From an uncultured SAR116 cluster alpha proteobacterium (GTDB lineage Bacteria; Pseudomonadota; Alphaproteobacteria; Puniceispirillales; Marisalimonadaceae): a DNA stretch of 64,000 bases. Under the pieces are notes generated by a model, which saw nothing but the letters and a program-made list of their open reading frames with translations, ran no database searches and was not told where the DNA came from. The position numbers and the translations under genes were made by a program. The stretch is taken from contig CACMRG010000005.1 in the NCBI GenBank assembly GCA_902616005.1, forward strand, positions 1-64,000, read 5' to 3'. Positions 16,073 through 24,990 of the stretch are shown in pieces; within the stretch, counting starts at the first letter, position 1, and every line of letters begins with the position of its first letter.

Positions 16073-17759
16073 TTCCTTACCTCCTGGATTTATCATGTTT
16101 ATCGGGGCATTTTTAATCCCCTTCCTTCCTAAGCTTGGTAGACAAGTTTACATGATTTTTTTAGTCCTTTTATCTTCATTTTCATTATTTAATGGGTTTG
16201 GAACTCATTTAACAATTAATGTTCTAGACTATAATTTTATAATAAACCACTCTGACAATCTTTCACTTCCTTTTGCAATTGTTTTCCATATAGCTGCATT
16301 TATCACAATAATCTATGGAAGTCACAAAGATGATTGGAAAGAAAATATAGCTGTTATAAGTTATGCAGGAGCAGCTATTGCTGCATTGCATGCTGGAGAT
16401 TTGTTTACATTATTCTTTTGGTGGGAAGCTACTGCATTTACCTCAGTATTTTTAATTTTGAGTGGTAATAGTACGAGGGCATATAGAGCTGCTTTTAGGT
16501 ATATAGTAATTCAAGTCGGTTCAGGAATGTTTTTACTAGCTGGAGCTGTTTTATTTTTATACACAAATGGAAATGCTCTATTAGGTCAAATGTCAATAGA
16601 TGATACATCAGGTCTTTTAATTTTCCTAGCATTTGGTATCAAAGCTGCGTTTCCATTTCTTAACGGTTGGCTTCAAGATACATACCCTGAAGCAAGTGAA
16701 GTTGGAACTGTAGCATTGTCATCATTTACTACGAAACTAGCAATTTATGCTTTAGCAAGGTCATTTGCAGGAACAGACATACTTATTTATATTGGCGCTT
16801 TAATGACATTCTTTCCTATATTTTTTGCTGTCATAGAAAATGATCTGAGAAGAGTGTTAGCTTATAGCTTAAACAACCAACTTGGTTTTATGGTTGTTGC
16901 AGTTGGTATTGGCACAGAGTTAGCTATTAATGGGGCTGTAGCACATGCATTTGCACATATAATTTATAAAGGCCTTCTATTTATGAGTATGGGTGCTGTT
17001 TTATATAGAGTTGGAACTTGTAAGGGCTCTGAATTAGGAGGCTTATTTAAGTATATGCCTATAACTGCTGTTTGTTCAATAATTGGAGCAATTTCAATTT
17101 CTGCATTCCCACTTTTTAGCGGTTTTGTGGCAAAATCACTAATTATGTCATCATTAGGATACGAAGGCTTATCATTCATTTATTTTATGCTCTTATTTGC
17201 ATCAGCAGGTGTATTACATCATTCTGGAATAAAAATACCATTCTTTGCTTTCTTTGCACATAAATCTGGTCATAAACCCAAAGAAGCACCTTTAAATATG
17301 ATCATTGCAATGGTAATTGGATCAGTATTATGTATATTAATCGGCATATTCCCATCTATTTTTTATCAAATACTTCCTTATTCAGTTGAATACCAACCTT
17401 ATGATTTCAGTCATGTGTTATCTCAATTACAACTTTTAACATTCGCGGCATTTGCTTTTATATGTTTATGGCATTTTAAGATCTATCCACCTGAACTCAA
17501 TTCTACAGTATTAAATAGTGATTGGTTTTATAGAAGAATGTTCCCAGCAGTAATATCAAATATTGTCGATGGGTTAAAAATACTTAATGAAAAATTTTCA
17601 TTAAATTGTTTTAGGAGTTTTAGTACTATTAAAAACTTTTTTCATGATATTATGTTTGAAAACAAAGTGATTGATAGAGAAGCTGGTTTTGATACACAGA
17701 TTGTATTACAAATATTTGGAATAATTGTTTTTATACTGATTTTTATACACCTAAAATAA
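16065..17759 (+). CDS. Antiporter subunit D-like, divergent NuoL/M/N family (third of three)
   Basis: A 564-residue polytopic protein. Helix 5 Glu is kept (LFFWWEATAFTSVFL) and helix 7 Lys is kept (GIKAAFPFLNGWLQDTYPEAS), although the usual PxHxWLP is changed to FPFLNGWLQ. A conserved LRRVLAYSLNNQLGFM follows. An extra C-terminal region of about 150 residues contains a polar loop and a final helix, reminiscent of NuoL-like extensions. ATG 16065 with GAGG seven bases upstream is preferred over ATG 16053. It closes the antiporter operon. Confidence 0.88.
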   Translation: MINSLPPGFIMFIGAFLIPFLPKLGRQVYMIFLVLLSSFSLFNGFGTHLTINVLDYNFIINHSDNLSLPFAIVFHIAAFITIIYGSHKDDWKENIAVISYAGAAIAALHAGDLFTLFFWWEATAFTSVFLILSGNSTRAYRAAFRYIVIQVGSGMFLLAGAVLFLYTNGNALLGQMSIDDTSGLLIFLAFGIKAAFPFLNGWLQDTYPEASEVGTVALSSFTTKLAIYALARSFAGTDILIYIGALMTFFPIFFAVIENDLRRVLAYSLNNQLGFMVVAVGIGTELAINGAVAHAFAHIIYKGLLFMSMGAVLYRVGTCKGSELGGLFKYMPITAVCSIIGAISISAFPLFSGFVAKSLIMSSLGYEGLSFIYFMLLFASAGVLHHSGIKIPFFAFFAHKSGHKPKEAPLNMIIAMVIGSVLCILIGIFPSIFYQILPYSVEYQPYDFSHVLSQLQLLTFAAFAFICLWHFKIYPPELNSTVLNSDWFYRRMFPAVISNIVDGLKILNEKFSLNCFRSFSTIKNFFHDIMFENKVIDREAGFDTQIVLQIFGIIVFILIFIHLK

Positions 17760-17778
17760 TTTTAAATGGGGATAGAAA

Positions 17779-18246
17779 ATGAAGATGGATGGTGAATATT
17801 CATTACCAACAAATGTTGAGAATGTGTGGAATAATTTAAATGACCCTTTAGTTCTTAAAAACTCCATTCCAGGTTGTACAGAATTAATAAAAGAAAATGA
17901 TAATGAATTTAAAGCTATAGTTACACTTAAAATTGGTCCTGTTTCTGCAAAATTTAATGGAGAGGTGAAACTATCAAATATAAAAATTCATGAAGGTTAT
18001 ACAATTTCAGGAAATGGAAAAGGTGGTGCCGCAGGTTTTGCTAGAGGAAGTGCAAATATTCAATTAGAAGAAAAAGATAATTCAACTATTTTAAAATATT
18101 CAGTTGAAGCTCAGATTGGCGGAAAGTTAGCACAATTAGGTTCAAGATTAATTGATTCAACCTCAAAAAAATTAGCTGGAAAATTTTTTGATAATTTTGT
18201 AAAGATTGTAGATGGAACAACTAAAATTGAAGAGGAGGTTAAATGA
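17779..18246 (+). CDS. CoxG-like SRPBCC family protein
   Basis: A 155-residue CoxG/SRPBCC protein with the family opening MDGEYSLPTNVENVWNNL and the motifs SIPGCTEL, KIGPVSAKFNGEV and GKGGAAGFARGSA. CoxG-type proteins act in maturation or membrane anchoring of CO-dehydrogenase-like molybdenum enzymes, but no coxL, coxM or coxS is in the window. GGGGAT lies upstream of the ATG. The stop overlaps the next small gene (ATGA). It follows the antiporter operon by 19 bases and may be cotranscribed with it. Confidence 0.86.
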   Translation: MKMDGEYSLPTNVENVWNNLNDPLVLKNSIPGCTELIKENDNEFKAIVTLKIGPVSAKFNGEVKLSNIKIHEGYTISGNGKGGAAGFARGSANIQLEEKDNSTILKYSVEAQIGGKLAQLGSRLIDSTSKKLAGKFFDNFVKIVDGTTKIEEEVK

Positions 18247-18371
18247 ATAAGAAAAAACTACCAAAAGGTGTTCCTGAGGAAAATATTTATAATAAAGCAC
18301 ACTTACTAATATATCTTTTTTATGCTATTTCTATAGGATCAGTAGTATGGCTACTGCTTAATCAAAATTGA
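18243..18371 (+). CDS. 42-residue single-helix membrane peptide
   Basis: A short frame beginning MNKKKLPKGVPEEN, followed by one hydrophobic helix (about residues 20-39, ending VVWLLLNQN). It overlaps coxG by four bases (ATGA) and the SufU-like gene by four bases (TTGA), so it is locked into the translational chain. The basic N-terminus followed by a helix predicts an inner-membrane peptide. The family is not recognised. Confidence 0.7.
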   Translation: MNKKKLPKGVPEENIYNKAHLLIYLFYAISIGSVVWLLLNQN

Positions 18372-18787
18372 ACGATTTAACTATTTATCATAAAAAAATT
18401 CTAGAATTAGCCTCTGCTAATAGAAAAAGTCTAGAAATAAATAATTTTAATTTTTCTAAAGAAGTTAAAAATCCACTTTGTGGTGATCTAGTTGAAGTTA
18501 GAGTTAATATTTTAAATAATAGTGTAAAAAATCTATCTGCTAAAGTAAAAGGTTGTGCTTTGTGTGAAGCTTCAGCTGGGGTTGTTGTAAACTATTTTTT
18601 AAATAAAAATTTACCAATAAATGATTTTATGGAATATTTTGATAAATGGCTTGCTAAAAACTATCACGAATATCCTAGTGAACTTCCTAAAGAATTAAAA
18701 ATATTCTCACCAATCCAAGATATTAAAAACAGACATACTTGCATCAAAATGCCATTTGAAGCATTTTTTAAATCAATAAAAAACTAA
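18368..18787 (+). CDS. SufU/IscU-like iron-sulfur cluster scaffold
   Basis: A 139-residue scaffold protein with the SufU ligand set: Cys38 and Asp40 (NPLCGD), Cys63 (KGCALC) and Cys125 (NRHTCI), plus Cys66. Spacing follows SufU. It probably holds or delivers Fe-S clusters or accepts persulfide sulfur in the cytoplasm. It starts at TTG within TTGA, overlapping the previous stop. The adjacent ETF-QO is an Fe-S flavoprotein, but a functional link is only suggested by position. Confidence 0.85.
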   Translation: MNDLTIYHKKILELASANRKSLEINNFNFSKEVKNPLCGDLVEVRVNILNNSVKNLSAKVKGCALCEASAGVVVNYFLNKNLPINDFMEYFDKWLAKNYHEYPSELPKELKIFSPIQDIKNRHTCIKMPFEAFFKSIKN

Positions 18788-18791
18788 TATC

Positions 18792-18890
18792 CTATTCTGG
18801 ATCTTTTGAATATTTACCAAATAAGATTAAAGCACCTACCAAAACAATAGGATATATTGCTAGTATTATTACACCTGTTAATGGATCCAT
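18792..18890 (-). CDS. 32-residue single-helix membrane peptide
   Basis: A minus-strand frame of 32 codons: a short N-terminus MDPLTG, one hydrophobic helix (residues 7-25, with IYPIVLVGALILF) and a charged end GKYSKDPE. AGAGAG lies five bases before the ATG. It occupies the gap between the SufU-like and ETF-QO genes, on the opposite strand. The composition is clearly that of a small membrane protein. The family is not recognised. Confidence 0.55.
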   Translation of the reverse strand: MDPLTGVIILAIYPIVLVGALILFGKYSKDPE

Positions 18891-18989
18891 AAAACTCTCT
18901 ATAATTTTTAATAACTATCATTGAATTTTAGATAATATATATTATTAATAATTAATAGTATATAAATTTCAACAACTTTAGGAAAACTG

Positions 18990-20615
18990 ATGAGTAATCG
19001 AGAAAAAATGGAGTATGATGTTGTAATAGTTGGCGGAGGACCATCAGGATTAGCAACTGCTATAAAGTTAAAACAACTAAGTAAAGAAAAAAAAAAAGAT
19101 ATTTCTGTTTGTATTCTTGAAAAAGGCTCTGAGATAGGATCGCATATTTTATCAGGCGCAGTAATAGAGACTAAAAGTTTGACTGAATTAATACCTAATT
19201 GGGAAGAGACAGATATTCCCCTCAAAACAAAAGCAAAAAAGGATAGCTTTCTATATTTGACCAAAGAAAAATCTTATAAATTACCTACCCCACCTCAAAT
19301 GAATAATCATGGAAACTATATTATAAGTCTCGGCAAGCTATGTTCGTGGTTAGGTCAGTATGCAGAAAATTTAGGAGTCGAAATTTATCCAGGTTTTGCT
19401 GCAAGTGAAATACTTTTTAATTCTGATGGAAGTGTTTCAGGTGTTGCTACAAATGATATGGGTATATTGAAAGATGGAAATAAAGGACCAAACTATGAAC
19501 CAGGCATAGAGTTGTTAGCAAAACAAACAATTTTTTCAGAAGGTTGTAGAGGTCACTTAGGAAAAATTTTAATGAATAAATTTGATTTAAACAAAAACAA
19601 CCAAAATCAAACATATGCAATTGGAATTAAAGAACTTTGGGAAATAGACCCTAAAAATCATAATGCTGGTGAAATTGTTCATACAACTGGCTGGCCTCTA
19701 AGCAGTGATACATATGGCGGTTCATTTTTGTATCATTTTGATAAAAACTTAGTTTCAATAGGTTTCGTTATAGGATTAGATTATAAAAACCCTTACTTAT
19801 CGCCCTACGAGGAATTTCAACAATTTAAACATCATCCTGAAATCATTAAACATTTAAAAGGCGGTAGAAGAATTAGTTATGGTGCAAGAGCTTTAAATGA
19901 GGGAGGAACACAATCATTACCGAAATTAACTCTTCCAGGAGGATTACTTGTTGGTTGTGAAGCAGGCTTTTTAAATGTGCCCAAAATTAAAGGTACTCAC
20001 TTAGCAATTAAGTCTGGAATAATTGCTGCTGAAACGATTTTTGAAGATATTGATAAAGAAAATGAACTTATAAAGTTTTCTAAAAATATTAAAAATAGCT
20101 GGCTTTATAAAGAACTATATTCTGTAAGAAATATTAGACCATCTTTTAAGTGGGGTTTTTGGAAAGCATTAGCTTATAGTGCTGTTGATACTTACTTTTT
20201 TAGAGGTCGGGCTCCATGGACTTTGAAACATGAACATAGTGATCATGAGGCATTAGAAAATAAAGAGAAATATGACCCCATAAAATATCCTAAACCAGAT
20301 GGAATTATTAGTTTTGATAGATTAACTAACGTCTCATTTTCAGGAACAAATCACGAAGAAAATCAACCTTGTCATCTTCAACTTAAAGATGTTTCTGTTC
20401 CTATTAAAATAAATCTTAATAGATATGATAATCCTGAAACAAGATATTGTCCTGCAGGAGTTTATGAGATTGTTGAGAAAGATAATGAAAAGCAATTACA
20501 AATTAATGCGCAGAACTGTGTACATTGTAAAACATGTGATATTAAAGATCCTACTCAAAATATAAATTGGGTTTCACCTCAAGGTGGCGGAGGTCCAAAT
20601 TATCAAGGTATGTAG
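18990..20615 (+). CDS. Electron transfer flavoprotein-ubiquinone oxidoreductase
   Basis: A 541-residue ETF-QO that passes electrons from ETF (fatty acid and amino acid oxidation) to ubiquinone at the inner membrane. The N-terminal FAD-binding motif is [15 protein letters not shown] (about residues 10-24). The C-terminal [4Fe-4S] cluster region has Cys in RYCPAGVYE and the trio [13 protein letters not shown], followed by the family end [16 protein letters not shown]. The length is normal. No etfA or etfB lies in the window. Confidence 0.95.
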   Translation: MSNREKMEYDVVIVGGGPSGLATAIKLKQLSKEKKKDISVCILEKGSEIGSHILSGAVIETKSLTELIPNWEETDIPLKTKAKKDSFLYLTKEKSYKLPTPPQMNNHGNYIISLGKLCSWLGQYAENLGVEIYPGFAASEILFNSDGSVSGVATNDMGILKDGNKGPNYEPGIELLAKQTIFSEGCRGHLGKILMNKFDLNKNNQNQTYAIGIKELWEIDPKNHNAGEIVHTTGWPLSSDTYGGSFLYHFDKNLVSIGFVIGLDYKNPYLSPYEEFQQFKHHPEIIKHLKGGRRISYGARALNEGGTQSLPKLTLPGGLLVGCEAGFLNVPKIKGTHLAIKSGIIAAETIFEDIDKENELIKFSKNIKNSWLYKELYSVRNIRPSFKWGFWKALAYSAVDTYFFRGRAPWTLKHEHSDHEALENKEKYDPIKYPKPDGIISFDRLTNVSFSGTNHEENQPCHLQLKDVSVPIKINLNRYDNPETRYCPAGVYEIVEKDNEKQLQINAQNCVHCKTCDIKDPTQNINWVSPQGGGGPNYQGM

Positions 20616-20651
20616 ATAAAGATATAGTAATTAATATTAAGTTCATTTAAC

Positions 20652-21524
20652 ATGTTAATAATGTTAAATAGGCTTAGAGAAAAATCCTCTCTAATTGGTA
20701 TTTTTTGGATGATTGTTACAACATTTTTTTTTGTTGGTGTAACAATATTTGTAAAAATTCTTGGAGAAAAAATCCCATCACCTCAGACTGCATTTTTAAG
20801 ATATCTATTTGGAACAATTTTTTTATTACCAATAATATTAAATAGCTTTAAAGATATTCAAATTAAACTAATGAAAAAATTTGTTCTAAGAAGTTTTTTT
20901 CATGCTATTGGAGTAAGTCTTTGGTTTTATTCGATGACAGTTATAACTATAGCTGAAGTAACTGCAATAGGATATTTAACTCCCATATTTGTATGTATTG
21001 GTGCAATTATATTCTTTAAAGAAAGTATAAAAGGCTTTCGTGCTTTTGCCATCACGTTATCTTTTATTGGAACAATAATAATTTTAAGGCCTGGTTTTCA
21101 TGAAATTAAATTAGGACAATATTCAATGCTCCTGGCGGCACTTGTTTTTTCTTTTTCTTATTTAATGGTAAAGTATTTAGCGAAAACAAAAAGTTCTTTA
21201 GAGATAGTAGGGTTTTTGTCATTATTTACAACAATCTTCCTTACACCTCTAGCTTTAATTCATTGGGTTGAATTGAATACAGATCAAATTTCGATTATTA
21301 TCTTGATTTCTATAATCGCTACACTTGGTCATTTAACTATGACGATGGCCATTAAGGCCACAGCTATGACTATAATTCAACCGTTTACTTTCCTTCAACT
21401 AGTCTGGTCTGTAATAGCTGGCATAATGTTATTTGACGAAAAATTAGATATCTTTGTAATTATTGGAGGAGTAATTATCTTAATTTCAACAACCTATTTA
21501 TCAATAAAAGATGCTAAAGAATAG
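20652..21524 (+). CDS. EamA/DMT family transporter
   Basis: A 290-residue drug/metabolite-type transporter with ten predicted helices in two EamA repeats (IGIFWMIVTTFFFVGVTIFVKIL and, after residue 150, LLAALVFSFSYLMVKYLAK). It probably exports a metabolite; the substrate is unknown. The 3' end overlaps the convergent thioesterase by 11 bases, so no terminator fits between them. Confidence 0.88.
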   Translation: MLIMLNRLREKSSLIGIFWMIVTTFFFVGVTIFVKILGEKIPSPQTAFLRYLFGTIFLLPIILNSFKDIQIKLMKKFVLRSFFHAIGVSLWFYSMTVITIAEVTAIGYLTPIFVCIGAIIFFKESIKGFRAFAITLSFIGTIIILRPGFHEIKLGQYSMLLAALVFSFSYLMVKYLAKTKSSLEIVGFLSLFTTIFLTPLALIHWVELNTDQISIIILISIIATLGHLTMTMAIKATAMTIIQPFTFLQLVWSVIAGIMLFDEKLDIFVIIGGVIILISTTYLSIKDAKE

Positions 21525-22035
21525 GATCTTTAATTTTTATTGATAAGCCTACATTTTCTGGAAACTGGATGTCTTTATGATCATTCTTTAATTGTTTTAA
21601 TCTTTTTAAAACCCATTTCGAATAATTTTCTGTTTTCCTTTTTTTTAAATTAACATTTAACAATAGTTGTTCAGAATACGCCATAATTTGGTTATCATTT
21701 GTTGAAATTAATTCTAAAAATAAATGCATTTTTTTTTTATCAAAATTAATAAGTGAGCATTGAACAAAGAATTTTTGTTTATGTACCATTTCACTTAAAT
21801 AACTAAAATTTGCTTGAACAACAAATGGTCCTTGGTCATTGGTTTTAGCATGTGTTTCACCAATTCCCAATATTTCTTCTAAGAAATAATCAATTGAATT
21901 ATCAATTGCCATTGTGTAGTAAGCAACGTTCATATGACCATTATAATCAATCCAAGATTTTAAAACTTTTCTAGAAGGAAGCTTCAAAGGAGCTTCGTAT
22001 GGACCATCAAAACCTTTAACATTATTTAAAACCAT
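21514..22035 (-). CDS. Acyl-CoA thioesterase (hot-dog fold, 4HBT type)
   Basis: A 173-residue hot-dog protein with the family motif WIDYNGHMNVAYY (about residues 27-39), where the Asp/Asn-Gly-His region forms the active site. It probably hydrolyses an acyl-CoA in the cytoplasm. It lies three bases after the CoxE-like gene on the same strand, so the MoxR-CoxE-thioesterase set is likely one transcript. Long-chain or carnitine-related acyl-CoA is possible but not shown. Confidence 0.82.
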   Translation of the reverse strand: MVLNNVKGFDGPYEAPLKLPSRKVLKSWIDYNGHMNVAYYTMAIDNSIDYFLEEILGIGETHAKTNDQGPFVVQANFSYLSEMVHKQKFFVQCSLINFDKKKMHLFLELISTNDNQIMAYSEQLLLNVNLKKRKTENYSKWVLKRLKQLKNDHKDIQFPENVGLSIKIKDPIL

Positions 22036-22038
22036 ATA

Positions 22039-23229
22039 TTAAAATTTTCTAGATAATATTTTTGTTCCTTCGATAAGGCCTTCTATTGTTAGTGGAACCA
22101 TTTTATTATCAAAAATCTGCTTTATAATTTGTGTTGTATGAGAATAATCCCAATATTTTTTGGGTGTTGGGTTAATCCACAAATGAGAGCTCCATTTATT
22201 TGTAACTCTTTCTAGCCAAACATGACCAGCTTCTTCATTAAAATGTTCATTTCCACCTCCAGGTATCATAATTTCATAAGGGCTCATAGATGCGTCACCA
22301 ACAAATATACACTTATAATCCTCACCATATGTCCTTAAAATTTCAAAAGTTTCAAATTTTTCAGACCATCTTCTGGCGTTATTTTTCCAAACACACTCAT
22401 ATATACAATTGTGAAAATAAAAATGTTTTAAATGCTTAAATGAACTTTTTGCAGCTGAAAATAAACTTTCAACATTGTAAACATGCTCATCCATAGAGCC
22501 ACCAACATCTAAAAACAAAAGGATTTTTATTGAGTTTTCTTTTTCAGGTCTAGTTTTTACATCTAAAAATCCATTCTTTGCAGTGTATGATATTGTATCA
22601 TTTATGTCTAATTCTTCACTCAAACCAGACCTAGACCATTGTCTAAGTTTTTTTAAAGCTACTTGCATTCCTCTTGTATCAATTTCTTTTTTGTCATCAA
22701 AGTCTCTAAACTCTCTTTTATCCCAAACTTTTACAGCTTTGCCTTGACCTCTTTCATTTTGACCAATTCTAAAGCCTTCTGGATTATATCCATATGCACC
22801 GAATGGAGATGTTCCAGAAGTTCCTATCCATTTACTTCCACCTTGGTGTCTTTTCTTTTGCTCTTCAATTCTTTTTTTAAGTTCTTCCATTAACTTATCT
22901 AAACCACCTAATGATTTAATTTTATTGATTTCATTCTTAGTAAAATTTCTTTCAATTAATTTATCAATCCATTGTTTAGGTACTTTTAAATGTTTTAAAA
23001 TATCATCAAGTTGAATATCATCCAGACCGTTAAAATACTTTGAAAAAACTAAGTCAAAACGATCAATTAATTTTTCATCTTTTATAAGACTAGAACGAGC
23101 TAAATAGTAAAAAGAATTTATATCAAAAAGAGATAAGCCTTTTTTTAATGCTTCCAAAAAATTAAAATATTCATTTAAAGAAACTGGTATTTTGACCTTT
23201 TTTAAATCTAAAAAAAAATCTAAAAACAT
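22039..23229 (-). CDS. CoxE-like von Willebrand factor A domain protein
   Basis: A 396-residue protein with a VWA domain from about residue 233. The metal-ion site has the form DVGGSM (Asp241, Gly243, Ser245), so the first Ser of the usual DxSxS is Gly. The N-terminal 130 residues are helical and charged; residues 128-165 are Gly-rich. VWA proteins of this type partner with MoxR ATPases to insert metals or remodel enzymes, as CoxE does with CoxD. It begins one base after the MoxR stop. Confidence 0.85.
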   Translation of the reverse strand: MFLDFFLDLKKVKIPVSLNEYFNFLEALKKGLSLFDINSFYYLARSSLIKDEKLIDRFDLVFSKYFNGLDDIQLDDILKHLKVPKQWIDKLIERNFTKNEINKIKSLGGLDKLMEELKKRIEEQKKRHQGGSKWIGTSGTSPFGAYGYNPEGFRIGQNERGQGKAVKVWDKREFRDFDDKKEIDTRGMQVALKKLRQWSRSGLSEELDINDTISYTAKNGFLDVKTRPEKENSIKILLFLDVGGSMDEHVYNVESLFSAAKSSFKHLKHFYFHNCIYECVWKNNARRWSEKFETFEILRTYGEDYKCIFVGDASMSPYEIMIPGGGNEHFNEEAGHVWLERVTNKWSSHLWINPTPKKYWDYSHTTQIIKQIFDNKMVPLTIEGLIEGTKILSRKF

Positions 23230-23230
23230 T

Positions 23231-24070
23231 CTAATTCTGTCCTCGTGACATAAAAACTAGTTTTTCAAAAAGATGAATATCTTGTTCATTTTTTATGAGT
23301 GCACCATGTAATTTTGGTAATAAGTCTTTAGAATCTTTCTTTAATTCTAATGGATTTATATCTTCAATTAATAATAATTTTATCCAATCAAGTGCTTCTG
23401 AAGTTGAAGGTTTTTTTTTCAATTCTTTTACTTCTCTTATTTCAAAAAATATTTTTAAAGCATTATCTAACAGAATTTTTTTAATATCAGGGTAATGAAC
23501 ATGAACTATTTTTTTTAACGTTTGAATATTGGGAAAGTTTATGTAGTGAAAAAAACATCTTCTTAAAAAAGCCTCTGGTAAATCTTTTTCATTATTAGAA
23601 GTGATTATAACTATTGGTCTTTTAGTTGCTTTTATAGTTTCTCCTGTTTCATATACATGAAATTCCATTTTATCTAATTCTTGTAAAAGATCATTTGGAA
23701 ATTCAATATCTGCCTTATCTATTTCATCAATTAACAGAACAGCTCGTTCTTTACTTTCAAATGACTGCCAAATTTTCCCTTTTTTGATGTATCTCGAAAT
23801 ATCATCAATTTTATCTTTATACAATTGACTGTCTCTTAACCTTGTTACAGCATCATATTCATATAATCCTTGTTGAGCTTTAGTAGTTGATTTAATATTC
23901 CACTCAATTATTTCTAAATTTAAACTTTTAGATATTTGTCTTGCCAACTCAGTTTTTCCAGTCCCTGGTTCTCCTTTGACCAATAATGGTTTTTCAAGAT
24001 TTATTGCTGCATTAACTGCTATAGATAAATCATCAGTTGAGACATACTCTTTTGATCCTTTAAATTCCAT
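23231..24070 (-). CDS. MoxR-family AAA ATPase (CoxD-like)
   Basis: A 279-residue AAA+ ATPase with Walker A GEPGTGKT (residues 33-40), Walker B VLLIDEIDKAD, the following LLQELDKMEF and sensor segment VIITSNNEKDLPEAFLRRC. It is a chaperone-like ATPase paired with the adjacent VWA protein. CoxD/CoxE pairs mature molybdenum hydroxylases, and similar pairs act on other enzymes. The client is not in the window. Confidence 0.88.
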   Translation of the reverse strand: MEFKGSKEYVSTDDLSIAVNAAINLEKPLLVKGEPGTGKTELARQISKSLNLEIIEWNIKSTTKAQQGLYEYDAVTRLRDSQLYKDKIDDISRYIKKGKIWQSFESKERAVLLIDEIDKADIEFPNDLLQELDKMEFHVYETGETIKATKRPIVIITSNNEKDLPEAFLRRCFFHYINFPNIQTLKKIVHVHYPDIKKILLDNALKIFFEIREVKELKKKPSTSEALDWIKLLLIEDINPLELKKDSKDLLPKLHGALIKNEQDIHLFEKLVFMSRGQN

Positions 24071-24078
24071 GTAATTCC

Positions 24079-24990
24079 CTAATTAAAAAAATTTACTTTA
24101 TTATATTTATTTTTCATTAAAAATTGATTTAGTCCATTTATGTAGCCTGGTGTAATTTCACAACATCCACCTAAAATTGTACATCCTTTTTTTAACCAGA
24201 TATTTGAGTAATTTACAAAGTCTTCAATTAAAATATCATTTCTTTTTTTTATATTGTCAACAGACATTCCAAGTTTAAGAGGTTTTACTGATTGAAAATT
24301 ATTTGGTAAAGCTCCATAAGGTAAATGATATCTTTTTAAAATATCTAAACCTTTTGAAATGTCTTCAAATTGAGAGCAATTCAGACAAAGTCCGCTTATT
24401 TTATCAATTTGAATTAGATCGCAAGCTTTACTTAAGTCTTCACCAGAAAATAATTTTGTACCATCACCTTCTAATAAACAGAAACATAATAAAATTTTCT
24501 TATTAAAATTAGATAGTGCTTCTACTGCATTTACAGCTTCATCAATTGAAGACATTGTTTCAATGATAAAAAAATCAACATCATCTTTTTGAAGTTCTCC
24601 TATTGATAAATATGTTTCAATCATTTCTTTTTTACTAATTGATTTATCTTTAAAATAACTTCCTGGAAGCGGAGAAAAACATCCAGCTATACTAACATTA
24701 TTATTTAATTCAGTTTCTATTATAGCTTCTTTTGCAGCTTTTAGGGCTAATTTTTGTAAATTCTTAAATTCATTTTCAAGATTAAACCTTTTTAATCTTT
24801 GAGGTGTACAGGAATATGAATTAGTTGTGATTATTGTACTGCCTGAATTAAGAAATTCGATATGTAAATTTTTAACTAATTCAAAATTATCTAGGAGAAC
24901 TCTAGCCGACCATAAAGGATCTTTGGTTGATAAATTTCGTTTGACTAGTTCTTGACCAATTCCACCATCAAAAAGCATTATGTTTTTCAT
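24079..24990 (-). CDS. Homocysteine S-methyltransferase family protein
   Basis: A 303-residue TIM-barrel methyltransferase with the opening LFDGGIGQEL and the zinc-binding cysteines Cys205 (LCLNC), Cys276 and Cys277 (GGCCEITP). It transfers a methyl group from S-methylmethionine or a similar donor to homocysteine. It sits at the end of the marR-emrA-emrB operon, overlapping emrB by one base, and just before the MoxR gene. Family assignment is firm; the methyl donor is not determined. Confidence 0.87.
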   Translation of the reverse strand: MKNIMLFDGGIGQELVKRNLSTKDPLWSARVLLDNFELVKNLHIEFLNSGSTIITTNSYSCTPQRLKRFNLENEFKNLQKLALKAAKEAIIETELNNNVSIAGCFSPLPGSYFKDKSISKKEMIETYLSIGELQKDDVDFFIIETMSSIDEAVNAVEALSNFNKKILLCFCLLEGDGTKLFSGEDLSKACDLIQIDKISGLCLNCSQFEDISKGLDILKRYHLPYGALPNNFQSVKPLKLGMSVDNIKKRNDILIEDFVNYSNIWLKKGCTILGGCCEITPGYINGLNQFLMKNKYNKVNFFN

